This document shows, piece after piece, positions 1 to 12,231 of a DNA stretch of 64,000 nt. Source of the stretch: Trachythela sp. YZ-2020 (taxonomy: Eukaryota; Cnidaria; Anthozoa; Malacalcyonacea; Clavulariidae); contig JADLSH010000379.1 in assembly GCA_016169945.1 (NCBI GenBank), forward strand, positions 2,136,001 through 2,200,000, in the 5' to 3' direction. Within the stretch, counting starts at the first letter, position 1, and each line of letters starts with the position of its first letter. The notes beneath the pieces are model-generated. The model saw only the letters and a program-made list of their open reading frames with translations. It made no database searches and was not told where the DNA came from. Both the position numbers and the translations under genes were made by a program.

Positions 1-97
1 TATTCTACGAACTCGAGTCGTATATGAACTGATAGCCGACGAGGCGCGATAGCGCCGAGTCGGCTATCAGTCATATACGACTCGAGTTCGTAGAATA
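1..97. repeat. near-perfect foldback hairpin
   Basis: Bases 1-40 and 59-97 are reverse complements apart from one extra base in the left arm. The 18-base centre contains its own GGCGC-GATA-GCGCC hairpin, so the whole segment folds into one stem. The near identity suggests a young foldback element or the tip of a larger one cut by the window edge. Confidence 0.85.
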
Positions 98-103
98 ACT
101 GGT

Positions 104-310
104 TTATTATACACACAAGCTCTGGATATGCACAGAACATTTTGGCGTACTTTTTTCATGTAAAACTTGAATTTCCTCTTCATTTAGTTGTTTAAATCTG
201 CCAGCCATTTTTCCACTTTTCTCTACTAGCAGGATATGAGCTAATGTCCTGCTAGTAGAGAACCAATCAGATTGCAGAATACCTCATATCCAGAGCTTGT
301 GTATATAATA
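104..310. repeat. MITE with 27-bp terminal inverted repeats
   Basis: Bases 104-130 and 284-310 are inverted repeats with one mismatch. Inside, TCTCTACTAGCAGGA (220-234) pairs with its reverse complement at 247-261. No transposase is present. Its end sequence (CCAGAGCTTGTG) resembles the hairpin near 29080-29129 (CCAGAGCCTGTG). The following stretch to 591 shows nothing recognisable except the acceptor of the next exon. Confidence 0.75.
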
Positions 311-591
311 AGTATTGTTATCCCATCTCATGCTGTTAACCTCCCCATAAAGGGCCTTTTCTTATATATATTTCTCAGGTAATTTAGATGCAAACCACAA
401 CCGCTTATTAACCCATTAATGTGCAAGACTCGACCCTTGACAAATAAAATTGTCTGGCGTTAGACTGAATTAAAGTAAAATAACAAAGTACGCGCATTTG
501 GGCGCATTGCAGCTCAATGGTTTAACAAGATGCATTGGCAGATAGTTTTGTTAACCAATTAATGTGCAAGACCCGTTTTATGTTCTTATAG

Positions 592-3500
592 TTGGAGAAA
601 GGTGTGGCAAGAATGCGACTGAAACTTGCAGATTTTGGTTTAGCACTTCATTTGAAAAGTCCAAATAACCTGGGAGAAGATGAAGGCCAACATCTACGTT
701 GGTGTGCACCAGAATGTCTTGGTATGGTATTTTTTTTTTTTTTTATAACATTCTTTATTGGGTATGAATACAAGTACAAATATAACAACATCAATTATAA
801 AAATAATAATAACGTTAGCTTACAAACAAATTCATCCCAAATGGAGCAGGTGCGAACGAGATGTTTATTAGAAACTACCCATTTTGCCATGAAGTTTGTC
901 ATACTGCACATTACATTAAAATCAGACCTCAAAAATAGAATTTATTCAAATTATCCCTATTTAACTTCAGCTGTTGTTTTCAGGCTCGGAAACCGTGAAT
1001 GATGTTGAGTCATTTATGAAAAGTGATATCTTTTCCTATGGCTTGGTTTTGCATTATATGCTAACTGGTGATAAGCCATGGGCGACTGAGGAGTCCCATG
1101 CAGCTGGTGTGGAAAGAATTAACGTAGCCTTTCCTGACTACCCAGAGAACCTGGGCAAAGGGCCTCTCAAGGATCTCTATGATAACTGCTTATCTTGGGA
1201 ACCTGATAAACGACCAGGCGCTGGAGAGATAATTAATACAAAATTTCAAGGTAACAAAAAGCAGTCAAGCCAAGATTTTTGTCAATAATTATAACCTGTC
1301 ATCATCAATCAGTATATATTTAAATTATCATAATCTTTGTCATAAATTATTATAATCCATAATTACCAATCTTCAGCCATAGTCATTATCTTCATGATTA
1401 TATTTTATTATCAGTTCGGATTATTACCGTTATTATCATCTAAATCATTATCATCATCAATTATGATCATCATCAATCAATCATAATTATTTTTAATCAT
1501 CACTTATTGTCCTAATCAAGCTATCATGAACCATTGGCATACATATTGTTGATCATGCAATTATTATCATTAATTATCAATGTCTATATATCAGTCATTA
1601 ATCGCCATTTTCAATCACCATTACTAAGAATATGATCAGAATATGTTGACAACTTGAATTCGCACACACCAATATTGCTGCTGCTTAACTTAATATTCTT
1701 ATATATATCTAAATCACATAACAAACCCATACAAAGTAACTCACTTAACTTGATATTCTGCTATATATCTATAGCTCACCCAACAAACCCATACACCGTG
1801 ACGATGCAGACTGCGGAGTTTTTTACTTGCGGTTTTCTTAAAAACACGCATATTGTTGTTGCTGATAGCCTAGTTGACGAGGTAATTATGTTGATGTGAC
1901 TTAATTTTAAAATTAACTGAAAATTCAAATTGTTAAATTGATGAGAGTTAGCCGCGAGCGACGCTAAAAGTTTGTATAAGATTGATCTCGGGTCATTTAA
2001 ACTCTCTCATGCATCACTTTCAAATAATAACTAGGTCGAAAATGAGCAAGTATATTGCAGTCTTTTGTATTTTACTTCTGTCTGTAACATAGCCATCAGT
2101 AAATCACTGGTTTTGGAAAAATGGATAAAACCTTTCCTCTATCCGTAAAGGATACGTTTATATATATTATTAAACACTTTTGACTTGGTAAACAAAATTA
2201 AATTTCAATATTGCTTTCTCGCTTTTCTTGCTACATATAAAATACAGTCATTGTATGTTGTTTCGGTAAATAGGAGCGCTTAAAATCCTCATCAACTTTC
2301 ATGTATGTTTGACCCGTGAAACGAGCCAAAACACTCGTTGACTTTTATCCAACCTGGGTACGAGGTTGACTCTCATCAATATTTCAGCCTGGTCAAAGTT
2401 GACGGGAGTCGATGCCAAGAGTTACAGCTATCATTTTCAACTGTAATCATGCAGTTCACTTTGTTTGGCAACTGCTTAAGATTACATGCATCGTTTTCCA
2501 TACATCTCAATATAGTACACATACAGAGAACTGTATCAAGGTTACCTACAGGGTTCTGCCCACGGTGGGCGGCAGCCCCCCCCCCCAGCACCCTGCCAGC
2601 ACTCAGCAGTGCCGCCCGGCACTCGCGCCATAGCGGACTCTTCCGCCCGGCACTTGAAACGTTTCAAATATGCAGTACGAAAACCCCAATGTTGTACTTT
2701 ATAATAGATATTTTATACAAGTAATTTTGAATTTTTTATCTTGGCGAATTTTATTATTTAAATATTAGTATTAGATGAAATTCAGTACTACAATGCGCAC
2801 AATATTAGTTGCTGGTGATTCGGAGAAATACGCTATCCCCCCAAAACCAGAAAGACGTCTGACGAACGGCTCTAATAGTCTAATCACTTTGCACTTTGTT
2901 AATCGATGTCGTGCTTCAAGCTACTCTGAGACCAGTCGATCAAGTTTTAAAAGTTGCCGGCAGGGTGGGAGAGGGGAGGGGCTGCAGGCACCCAGCACTC
3001 GCATGGTCCTGGGCAGAACCCTGTCCTAATAGCATTATCATGCTTTACATTATACTTTCAGTCTTTAGTTGACTCATGTGGCGCTAGACGTCCTCAAGGC
3101 TACCCTCCTGACTGCTTATCGTGCAGAGTGAAGATTGATAAAGAGAAATATAATGACTGTCCTTTCGACTCGCCGTTTATAGAAACTTACTTGGAGAAAT
3201 ATAATGATTGGGAAAAGGTTAGTCTGCTTTACCTTTATCAGAGCAATTTTTAAGGCAATGCTTGCAATATTTCTCTATATAGTATATATAAATACGGTGT
3301 AGCTCAGGAAATAATCCTGAGTTCCACACTGTGCTTGAACCGTAACATATTGCCAGCCTGATTGCTAGCCTGACACTATTGGCGAAGCTAATGTAACTCA
3401 ACGGCAAGCTGAGGTAAATGAGTATTTAAGCCGTGCCTAGGGAGAGTATAAGACATAATATCTGACATGTATTTCAGTTTACCCCTGCTCTTGGTATTTA

Positions 3501-5628
3501 ATTCTGTTTGGAGCGAAGGACCTTTGTCAGGATGTTAGCTAGTAGCTAACTTATTGTACAACAATACCTACAGTGGTTACCAACGTTTGAGATACGACAT
3601 GTGATAACGCGCTGCCCCTGAGTTTGTAACTTATGTGGGTGATTACTTCAATGGTGACTACCCTGGTTTGACTTGATCTACTTGAAAACGCATGTTCAAG
3701 TAGAGTTGTGATTGGTTCTTTTCTGTGCTTGGAGGTTTTTCTCTGGGTACCCTGGTTTTCCACCCTCACCAAAAAACTAACCCTTCCACATTAGCTATTC
3801 TCCGTCATCAGACCTTGGTCGTATGGTGGCTGCATCCTAATATTAAAGCCTTCGACAATGTCACGAGCTGCGTCCTTTGCACTGATCTGAAAACTAGTAC
3901 TGGATAGAGCATCCTGTTGAATTCAATGAGCCAATTTTGAAGCCAGAATATTTTTAATGAGATCATATTTTTATATCTGTCAAATTCTTGACTAGTCAAA
4001 TCGTTAGCTGTTTAAATTAGTTATATTAAGAAGAAAATATCTTTTTCTATATATCTTGAGAATATAGCTTCCAACATCTCTAATGAGTTTTAGAACGTTT
4101 TAAACACCAAATTTAGGAAAAAAGAGAGGCCACTGGTGACCAATTCTTATCTAGCATATGCACTACCCATTCTTTGTTTTCAGATCAGTGGTTCTTTGTA
4201 ATCCAGCTCCCAGGAAAGATGATTAACAGCTCTGATACATTTCCTCTCTCTAATTTAGGCTGCCTTGGACAAAAAGATAGACGACAATCCAAATATTGCA
4301 TTAAAAGGCCTCGCCACACCACGCGAGGGAGAAGACGAAGAACAGAGAGTTGCCCTAAAGTTTGCTCAGGCTACCTATGTTCATCACCGCGCTATGAGAG
4401 ACGTCTGGAAAGGTCTAGATGAAACTACCAAGACGCAAATCCTGCCGTGTAAGACTTCAGTCCATCCTGTGTTTAGTACATCATTTGGTCTCCATGTTGC
4501 TGTCATCACTAATGATAAACCTCAGAAGCAGTTTATTTTTACACGCCGCGCTAAGAGAGGTAAACTGATTCAATTCCATGTATACAAACAAAGATAAATC
4601 AGGGCTCAAAATAACGGCCGGTCAACGGTCAATGACCGGACAAAAATGCCTGTTGACCGGTCACTTTTAAACCTCGCCGGTCATTTTGACCGGCCACATT
4701 TTCATGCCTTCCGCTAGAATTTTAAATCCTTATGATAAAGATTTCCCTGAAAGCACTACAGTAACACTGATAACGTTGCCTATTCACCTAAATACACGGT
4801 GATTGCTAACGTCTTGAGCGTGTAGAACATCACCGTGAAACAACAAAAGCGATGTCGCTGAACAAATTCTTATGATTTGTTTCACTGTTAGTATGTGCGT
4901 ATTATTAGTGACCGGTCAAAAACAGATTTTGACCGAGCTAAAATCAAGCTGACCAGTCATTTTGACCGGAGACCTATCGGCCGTTATTTTGAGCCCTGTA
5001 AATTACCTTGAACTATTCCTAATCCTTATAATCCAAATCCTACGCTAATCTTAATTCCGATACGGAATGACCTCAATAATTTTGTGTTGCTTTCACTACC
5101 CCCTTATATATCCCAAACAATTTTCCAGATGGCATGGCCAGCCCGGGAACCTTTACTTGTGGTGCAGTGGAAAGTTGCTCTGTGAAAGACTATGTCGAAC
5201 GTGGTAAAAAAACTTATGTTGAACTGATTAAAACTGCAGCAAGAGGATTAGACGAAGAGTTGGGAGTTGTCTTAAAAGGCAAAGATTTAGATGCTATTTG
5301 TCTAACAACGGTGTATCTAAAATATGACAACCACGAATGGGGGATGTGTGGATTTGTAGACCTATCCGATGAGCGCATTGACCCAGAACGACGTCTCACC
5401 TTCGCGTCTATAACGTCCAGGTTTACCGGAGGAGATTGTAAAGATAAATTCGAACACGATCGTTTTATTGCAGTGCCTTTTGAGATGCACGAAATGGCTC
5501 ATTTTGTGCGCGAGAATTTCCACGATTTTGCCAGCTCTGCGAAGCTTGTCGTTGTCAAAGTAATGCAGTCGTTCTTCGGTGTTTCGGAAGTAGAGAAGAT
5601 TTTTAAAGCCCTCGATTCTTCGAGTTAA
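592..5628 (+). CDS. protein kinase - Nudix-like fusion (3' part of gene)
   Basis: Exons read as 592-721, 984-1250, 3069-3217, 4259-4559 and 5129-5628. All phases agree and the 448 residues are uninterrupted; the 5' end lies outside the window. Residues 1-130 are the second half of a kinase domain: DFG in LKLADFGLALHL, APE in CAPECL, then KSDIFSYGLVL and a DKRP motif. A cysteine-containing linker (PDCLSC) and a charged helical segment follow. From about residue 245 the pattern fits a Nudix fold: a strand ending FIFTRRAKR, then ASPGTFTCGAVES, then AARGLDEELGV. The last resembles the REUxEExGU half of the Nudix box with the first Glu replaced by Gly, and the upstream Gly/Glu positions are not well kept, so catalysis is doubtful. 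The kinase subfamily is unknown; TKL-like is a guess. A Nudix-like but non-enzymatic sensor is an alternative. The acceptor at 3069 was chosen over TTTCAG/3062 because only it keeps the frame. Confidence 0.75.
1290..1625. repeat. AT-rich ATCATT/ATCAAT low-complexity tract
   Basis: About 330 bp made of irregular repeats of ATCATT, AATTATC and ATCATCATCA in the intron between kinase exons 2 and 3. No coding potential. Confidence 0.6.
2280..2440. repeat. dispersed 'TCATCAACT...' repeat fragment
   Basis: It contains CTCATCAACTTTCATG, TGACTCTCATCAATATT and TCAAAGTTGACGGGAGTCGA. These match the motifs of the larger array at 25100-25590, so this is a degraded relative of that element, in the kinase gene intron. 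Confidence 0.45.
2549..3023. repeat. hAT-like MITE, TIR CAGGGTTCTGCCCA
   Basis: The ends CAGGGTTCTGCCCA (2549) and TGGGCAGAACCCTG (to 3023) are perfect inverted repeats, and the CAGGG start is hAT-like. No intact 8-bp duplication is seen. It ends 45 bp before the exon at 3069. Internal C- and G-rich tracts are degenerate. Confidence 0.65.
4600..4998. repeat. hAT-like MITE, TIR CAGGGCTCAAAATAACGGCC
   Basis: CAGGGCTCAAAATAACGGCC at 4600 is mirrored by GGCCGTTATTTTGAGCCCTG ending at 4998. Subterminal GACCGG/CCGGTC words recur many times, as in transposase-binding regions. Flanks share only TAAAT, so the target duplication is eroded. It lies in the last intron of the kinase-Nudix gene. Confidence 0.75.
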
Positions 5629-8036
5629 TTGAGGTCGACCAACATCTGCTGTACCTTTGGATTCACATTATTGTCATTATTTGTGGTTAAGAACTTTTAA
5701 GAATTTTTTAAAACTGTAGATAGATAGCTCCAAGTAAACTGTATGTAAAATTTATTACACCTTTATATCTTTGAAGTGTTTGAAAATCACTATAATTGAC
5801 ACAGTACAGTTTTGTCAGGAGAGCAGTGGACAAGTTGAAAATTACAGTCGTATATAGAGATCAGTGGGGACATGCGCGGTCAAAAATCAAAATGCTTGGC
5901 GCGAAAAAATTTCAACATGGCGAATTCAAATTTTAAAATTTGTACATTTGAACGTTTTGAAATGAAAATTTGTATAACCTTACAGACTTTCTATGTAATT
6001 TTATGCAAAGTTCGGGTAAGTTGAGGTTATACTTCGTTATAAATGACATATTTCACATTGTAAAACGGAATTAAATTAACTTAATTGTTTATACTTCAAA
6101 CTGGCCCTTTAAACTTTAAATGCCGCATCCTCTGACCTCGTGGTTTTGACAGTGGGGGGTCGAACAGAGTTATTTTCCCACTTTGCTCAAAATTGAAGTG
6201 ACAATGTTTGGGGACGATGATGATTTGTCTATGTTTCAAATTAATTTTGGACAAACCCAAACATTTTTTAATGCATTCTTTTTAAACCACAAGGCTGGCC
6301 AATGGCCATGAAAACGAAGTGAAGAGAATATATGGAATCACTGGTTTTCAAAAAATTAAAGTACGTTGGTTTCAACTGTGTGGAATACAGAACATAGAGT
6401 AAGTAAATATGTTTTATAACTATTTATTATTTAAAGTTTTGATGAGGGAGCAAGGGCGACAATCCATTCCAGAAAGTGGGAGGGACAAAGCCAACCAACC
6501 GATGTATAAATTTATTATAGACTAGGAATTATTATATGTATATCCAAAAAAATGGGGGGCATTGCCTATAGGAATCATAGGTGTACAAGGTGGTGGGGGG
6601 GGCTACAGCCTCCCCCCCTCCAATTTCTACAGAAATGGTGAAGTCTGGCAATTTCTACTCGAGAGTCTGGCAATTTGGCCGGGTTCATATCTTATATGAA
6701 TACATATATGTCATGTAATAAATAGCAAAAATTTTAATCTGAGTAATTTACAGTACAGGGCTTTTTAACTACTTATATATATATATAACCGGGGAGCTTG
6801 ATATTTTTCCGCAACATTTTGATTGACCTTAGTCGACTTGTTAGACAGTCCTAACTGCCCAGAAATGCAGGAAATGGTGTTCATTGACCCCAAATTTTCA
6901 TAATTCTCCCAGTTTCATACCCGGACTATATATTTCCACCAAAAGATAAAATCACATGCGCATATAGTCGGTCTAATTTTCTTCGAGATTTAAAGTCATA
7001 GTTAAAGTTCTAAGTTATAACAAGTTTTTAATTACAGTTATTAGTTCAAGTTATAACTTTCCCTTCCATCTCGCTCTTTTAGGCAAACCTGAACGGCCCA
7101 CATTTTTCCTGTTTAGAGGAAAACTATGTTTTGTTTTTAACACCTTTTGTCCCCCCAGTGAAAATTCCTCTGGTACTTTACCCTATGAAATACAACTATA
7201 AAGAGTGTGTTGTTCCTTCTAAGATGTATTTGTTAGACATTTAATAATGTTGGGCAATTTCTGTCTTCGTCGGGCAAAGTACTGTCCGCACCCCCCATTT
7301 TTTTGCCCGTACGCCTATGATAGGAATTAGAAATAATCTCAACCCAAACTTTGCTTATTACTCTGTTTTATGTGAAGCCATTTTACTCGTCAAGTGGGAA
7401 ATGTTGGGCATTAATCGTTACTCTACCTACACTGGCACCACTCGTTTGAGATATTAATTGCTAATAATATTTTGTTTGCAATTCAATCACTTGACCACAA
7501 TTTATACGACTGCCTCGATCAGCCATCGAGGCTGCTATCTAAAAAGATGTGAAGGTAGTGCATGAGAGACAACAAGTAACAACGAACCATTTTTTCAATA
7601 AAATTCTATGCACAATTATACAACATTTAAAAAATAATGTTTTTTACAAGCAAGCTAAGCTGGCAAAATTTATAGCAAGGTGTTCTTTGAGTGTCTCTAT
7701 TTAGCCATTCTTTATATAACCTATTATAACTTCTACAATTTGTGAACATATTGCCATGAAAAAATGAATTGTTCACGATCATACAAAACTGAAAATATTT
7801 TACAAGCATTTTTAAACAAAGCTTTATAGCAGACCAGAAAAGTTAGTTCAGCATATCTCAAACTCCATCAAGGCAATTTTCTGGTGCTTGTATTATTCTA
7901 TAAGCTGTTCATCAGTGTCCATTGCAAAACCTCGTAGTCTCGTAGTAGATGTGTATTTGTGAAAATGTCATCACAAGTCGTTATTCCCTACCGTAGATAT
8001 TAAATCCACTCATCCATAATCCACTATTTAACTTCA
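5629..8036. other. intergenic region between kinase-Nudix gene and Six4/5
   Basis: This holds the 3' flank of the upstream gene, the MITE at 6576-7319, and the 3' flank of Six4/5 on the minus strand. Short ORFs here look random. No RNA gene recognised. Confidence 0.5.
6576..7319. repeat. hAT-like MITE with 8-bp TSD ATAGGAAT
   Basis: The left end CATAGGTGTAC and right end GTACGCCTATG form imperfect inverted repeats, with G-rich and C-rich subterminal tracts. The element is flanked by perfect 8-bp direct repeats ATAGGAAT (6568-6575 and 7320-7327). An 8-bp target duplication is typical of hAT transposons. It is 744 bp, with no transposase ORF. Confidence 0.85.
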
Positions 8037-11000
8037 TCACCTCGTTTCCGCATTAACGAGCTCAACTTCTTTCTTCATTGTCGTCAAATTTCTTGCCAAT
8101 TCCGCGGCAGAGATGGCGTCAGCGTACAGTGTTTCGTCAACGAAGCCTTCTCCCAAGAGAGCGGTAGTTTCAACGAGTGTTCCACATGCTTGTTTATCAA
8201 TGCTGTCTTTGTCCTCCTTCTTGATTAGGTCATGTTCGTCAGGAAAGTCATCGAGATCATTGTTATTCATGTCTCCTTTCCTAGGGTTAAAATTATAAAA
8301 TATGTTTAAGCCTCAACTACTTTTGAAAAAGATTGGACCATCTATTCCTAGTAAAATTTAACACCATATATTGTCAACATAATGTCAACTTTCAATAAAC
8401 CTTGTATACTGGACTTTACCATGTCCATTTCAGCTATCAGGGATGGACTTACTGGGGGGATGCTGGGGGTGCACACCCTCCTATCCTTGACCAAGGGGGT
8501 GCAGGAGGGGTGCCAATTCCCATATCAAATGGATCAAATTTTAGATTTGGCAGGGCATTTATCAAACAAAAATAAGATATTGGGCCACTGGGGGCCTCTT
8601 TGACCATCTATGCAATCCTATTTTTCAAAAATATTCTGACAAGTTTAGCCCCATGACCCTGCCCGGGGGCCCTTGACCCCCCCCCCCCCCCTTACCCCCC
8701 TACCAGATCAAGCTGGATCCATCCCTGTCAGCTATCCCAATTGACTGAATAGCTATGGGGGGATAATTTTGGAATGGGGAACTCTTTACGTTTTGTTTGG
8801 GGGATGTGGAGTTTTTTGTTCACTGCTAAACGAAATGAAGAATTTTTTCAAAACAAGATGTGAAATTCTTAGGGAATACAATTTAATATAGAATTTCATG
8901 TATTTTTCAACACCAACTTTTGCATGAGAAACATTAGACCAATTTTTTGGGAATTGTGCAGAGGGTGGCCAGCCCCCCAAAAAGTAAACGCCTCTGCCAA
9001 AGAATTGGCATGAACCTGATCATGAATAATTGTCCCTTTGGAGACCACAAGACAACAGCAATGTTTCGATCTGCTTTTGGGGGATTTCCTTTGAATTCTC
9101 CATATAATTTTTACTTTCTGAAAATATTATCTCTTAGTGATCTTTCTCATAACTGCTTACATACTAAGAATTATTATCCCAGACAACCTGAATACCTCAT
9201 AATCATTCCACACTCATGCGCGCAAATAGTCACATGATCTCACATGACACTAAGCTGACATATATTACTATTGAGCGGATCTCATTAAAAGCATAGCGTC
9301 TGTGCCAAGTTGTCCACGTTATTTTGTCCTTTACAGCTCGTAACTTAATTTGATCAAGTTTGCGCTGGCATTATTATATTTTCAAATATTATTAAGAAAC
9401 TAAAGCATATTTACTTCACAAGCTTTGTGTTAAATGAAATCGTCCCTCCCACACGCCATAGACAATTAAAGCGAATCGTTTGTGAAATGAACTAGACACC
9501 GCAAATTTTGATCACACATAAGTTTCAATTGATTCTTAGCAGACTTAGGTATGCTAATTCTACTCGCTTTTCGTCAAGGAACATGCTTCGAAATCGGGAA
9601 TACTAGTTTTTTCCATTAAGGAATAATATTTTTAGCTTTACAGTTTTAGGCTTCCGTGTTCCTGTCGGGTTTCTTCAAGCAAACATGCCAAGTGTCTGTA
9701 ATGAGAACACACTTTGTCTTTGAAATCAAACAACTGCGGTATCATCAACAATTATAATTCATGGTGTAGTATTTCAAAATATATGTATGTATTCCTCATG
9801 GATTTACAAACCCTGTAATCCAGATACAAATTTTACACAAGAAATTCAACAAGCTTCTTAACGCGAAAGAAGAAGCCTTGTTGAATGTTGAATACACAGT
9901 CGAAGAAAAATTGTACTTTTCATTTGAATACAGCCTGGTTTTCAATTAGTCGCAAAGCCCTAGCTGGTCACAGATGTAAATAAAATGTGAATCCATCTTG
10001 CTTTTGTGTGTTATACGCGATTCAGTCCTTACTTATTGCAGAGATTTATCGACACTTTGTCACAGCGGCTACTTTCGCATGGCCGCGATCAAATAAAAAT
10101 GCAAAACTAAGTTTAATTAAGTAAGTCTAAGACCTCGTGTTGTACTTTTCAATCAGTTTTCTAAACATTGTGAATCCCTAAGATTAAGTTATTCCGGTAG
10201 GATTCTCCTATTACCATTTTAAAGCGAAACTATTGGTAAACGTTTGACATAAGAGACGTTTCTGTTTGAGCAACGAAATACGAGCCTCTATAGGCAGGCA
10301 TAAATTGTTGACGAAACATTTTAGGCTTGGTGTTCGTTCGCTGCGGAGGTTCAGAATTTTGTGTCGTGGTTTTGACATTGCTTTGGGTTTCCAAGATGTC
10401 TTGGTTACGCTTGGATTTGGTAAATGTAACGAGAATTTGCGGTCCAGACGTGTCTTAAGTTTAGGGACGGTAGACGAAGCGACAATCTTTTAGCGTTCGT
10501 GTATAAATATAGTTTGCTTTAAGATTATATATATAAGCGCATTGTTTTAAAGCTTCGTCTTGGAGTTTGCTATGCGACAGAGTGAATTGTATATGTTATA
10601 GGTGTTTTTAATACGCTATTAAGTCTGGGATAGCCTGAATCTGGAAATATGTTTAATACAGCAAGGCACGCTTTTAGAAACACGAAATATATGACGCTTT
10701 TAATCGACGGTGGATTAAATTCGACTTCGTATTTTATCGCGCTAGAGAAATACCTGTTCTGTAGTATTTCTATTCTTAACTGTAAGTATAGAAATTATCT
10801 TTAGCTAAGCTTCTTGTCGAGAAATATATTTAGACAAAGCAAGATGTCTTTTTCCTGCGAAGTGCCGAAATCTAACACCGCGTTGAGGCGAAGTTGATAC
10901 CTGTGTATATGCATATGAGTCTGTATAAAGAAACTATATTGGATAGCCCATATAGACATCTAGTCTTTCACTACCATAGCGCTCATTTTACATTCTAACC

Positions 11001-11665
11001 AGCATTCAGTGAAGACGTTATAACTACAGACTTGAAGATAAAAGTGTTGGATTGTCTTACCTTTTTCCGCTCTCGCTGCCTCGATCACGCTGCCGACGGT
11101 TTTTGAACCAGTTACTGACTTGTGTGAGACTAAGTCCAGTTGCTTTGGCCAATTCTCGTTTCTCTTGCGGCGTTGGGTAACGATTACCTTGGTAGGATCT
11201 TCGTAAAGTGTCTCGCGACTTCTCCTTGAAACAGTACACTGTCTGATCTCCGTCCCAGATCGTACGAGGCAACGGATACTTTCGTCGGATTCTGTATTTA
11301 TCGACAGCACCGAGTGCACGGCCTCGTTGCTTTGCGGCTTCGCTGTAGTGCGCCATGTACCATAATTTCTGCAACGTCTCGTGCGAAGCTGAGTCGTAAT
11401 TATGGCTTTCCAATATAGCATACAGTTCTCGATAATTTCCCTGATGGAATGCTACGACTGCGCGAGCTTTTAGAACACTCTCACTGCCACTGAGTAAATC
11501 GTGCGGTGGTAAAGACCATAGGAACCTGCTCAATTGATCCATGTTGCCCGATTGCCGAAGTGCGTCGCACAGACAAGCAATTTGCTCCGGTTTGAAACTC
11601 AGTGTTGCGCTACCTCGATTCTCGTTCATATTCGCGTCTACACCTAACGCGTCGTTGTAATTCAT
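8037..11665 (-). CDS. Six4/5: Six4/5-class homeobox transcription factor
   Basis: Two exons on the minus strand, 11665-11061 and 8280-8037, give 282 aa. Exon 1 starts with [10 protein letters not shown] and encodes a SIX domain (about residues 22-135, [33 protein letters not shown]) followed by the homeodomain ending [11 protein letters not shown]. Class assignment rests on [30 protein letters not shown] and [16 protein letters not shown], which match Six4/5 rather than Six1/2 (VGKYRV) or Six3/6 ([16 protein letters not shown]). The donor AAAAAG|GTAAGA leaves two bases; the acceptor CCCTAG|G at 8280 restores frame and gives an acidic tail with [17 protein letters not shown], which could be an activation region. 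Exon 2 is inferred from phase and position. It encodes a nuclear DNA-binding factor, in this family linked to muscle, neural and sensory development with Eya partners. A TATA box lies upstream at 11763-11773. Confidence 0.88.
8438..8727. repeat. hAT-like MITE with 8-bp TSD TCAGCTAT
   Basis: It begins CAGGGATGGA and ends TCCATCCCTG, and is flanked by perfect direct repeats TCAGCTAT (8430-8437 and 8728-8735). The interior is G-rich on the left and C-rich on the right. It sits in the Six4/5 intron, 157 bp from exon 2. Confidence 0.88.
9845..9887. repeat. short inverted repeat in Six4/5 intron
   Basis: TTCAACAAGCTTCTT is mirrored by AAGAAGCCTTGTTGAA a few bases on, with one bulge. Probably a small foldback. 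The rest of the 2.8 kb intron, apart from the MITE at 8438, shows no recognisable feature. Confidence 0.5.
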
Positions 11666-11762
11666 GTTGGAAATCGTGTTGGATTCTATGTGTGTTTTAT
11701 AGCAGGACGTTTGACTGCTTTGATCAAACTGTAATTGGCATATTTACTTTGGAGAATGTCAG

Positions 11763-11773
11763 CCTTTTATATC
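11763..11773 (-). promoter_or_regulatory. TATA box of Six4/5
   Basis: The minus strand reads GATATAAAAGG about 100 bp upstream of the Six4/5 start codon at 11665. A start site about 30 bp downstream would leave a 5' leader of roughly 70 nt. Confidence 0.5.
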
Positions 11774-11909
11774 ACCCTACTGGCAGGGCAAATATGTCAA
11801 CGGCTAGGAAAAACTGCGTTTTGATTGGTCCATGGGTGCGTTTAAGGAAATGCCAAAGCTAATGCGTCAGTTGTGTCGTAATTAATGCGAATTTTGCAAA
11901 ACAATGTGT

Positions 11910-11960
11910 GATGCGATCACAGTTGTTATGTGATCACATTAATTGTTACATGATCACGCT
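11910..11960. promoter_or_regulatory. cluster of three GATCAC sites upstream of Six4/5
   Basis: GATCAC occurs at 11915, 11932 and 11952, the middle copy within the palindrome ATGTGATCACAT. Spacing of 17 and 20 bp, some 250-290 bp upstream of the start codon, suggests repeated factor binding, but the factor is unknown and chance is possible. Confidence 0.25.
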
Positions 11961-12231
11961 TAATGGAACATGATTTTAACAGCCCATTCTTCTATTCCTA
12001 TTCAACCCTATGACTCATCGTTCCGCTCTCATGCGTTTTGTTACCAATTCTGAGCTAGTCTATAATCATTGCGTGTCTGCATTCTGACTGTGTAAACTAA
12101 CAAAGTAAATATTTCTTTTTGGCACTATCAATGGACTGGGATTAGCATAACACCGTCGAATAACATGTCAAAATAATTAGATAGAATAAGGGGAAAATCC
12201 GTCTAAATGTCTAATACGTGAACTAAGTTTA

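Noticed and set aside
3062..3217. Acceptor TTTCAG at 3061 for the third kinase-gene exon.
   Set aside because: It would shift the frame relative to the preceding exon; the next AG, giving a start at 3069, keeps it.
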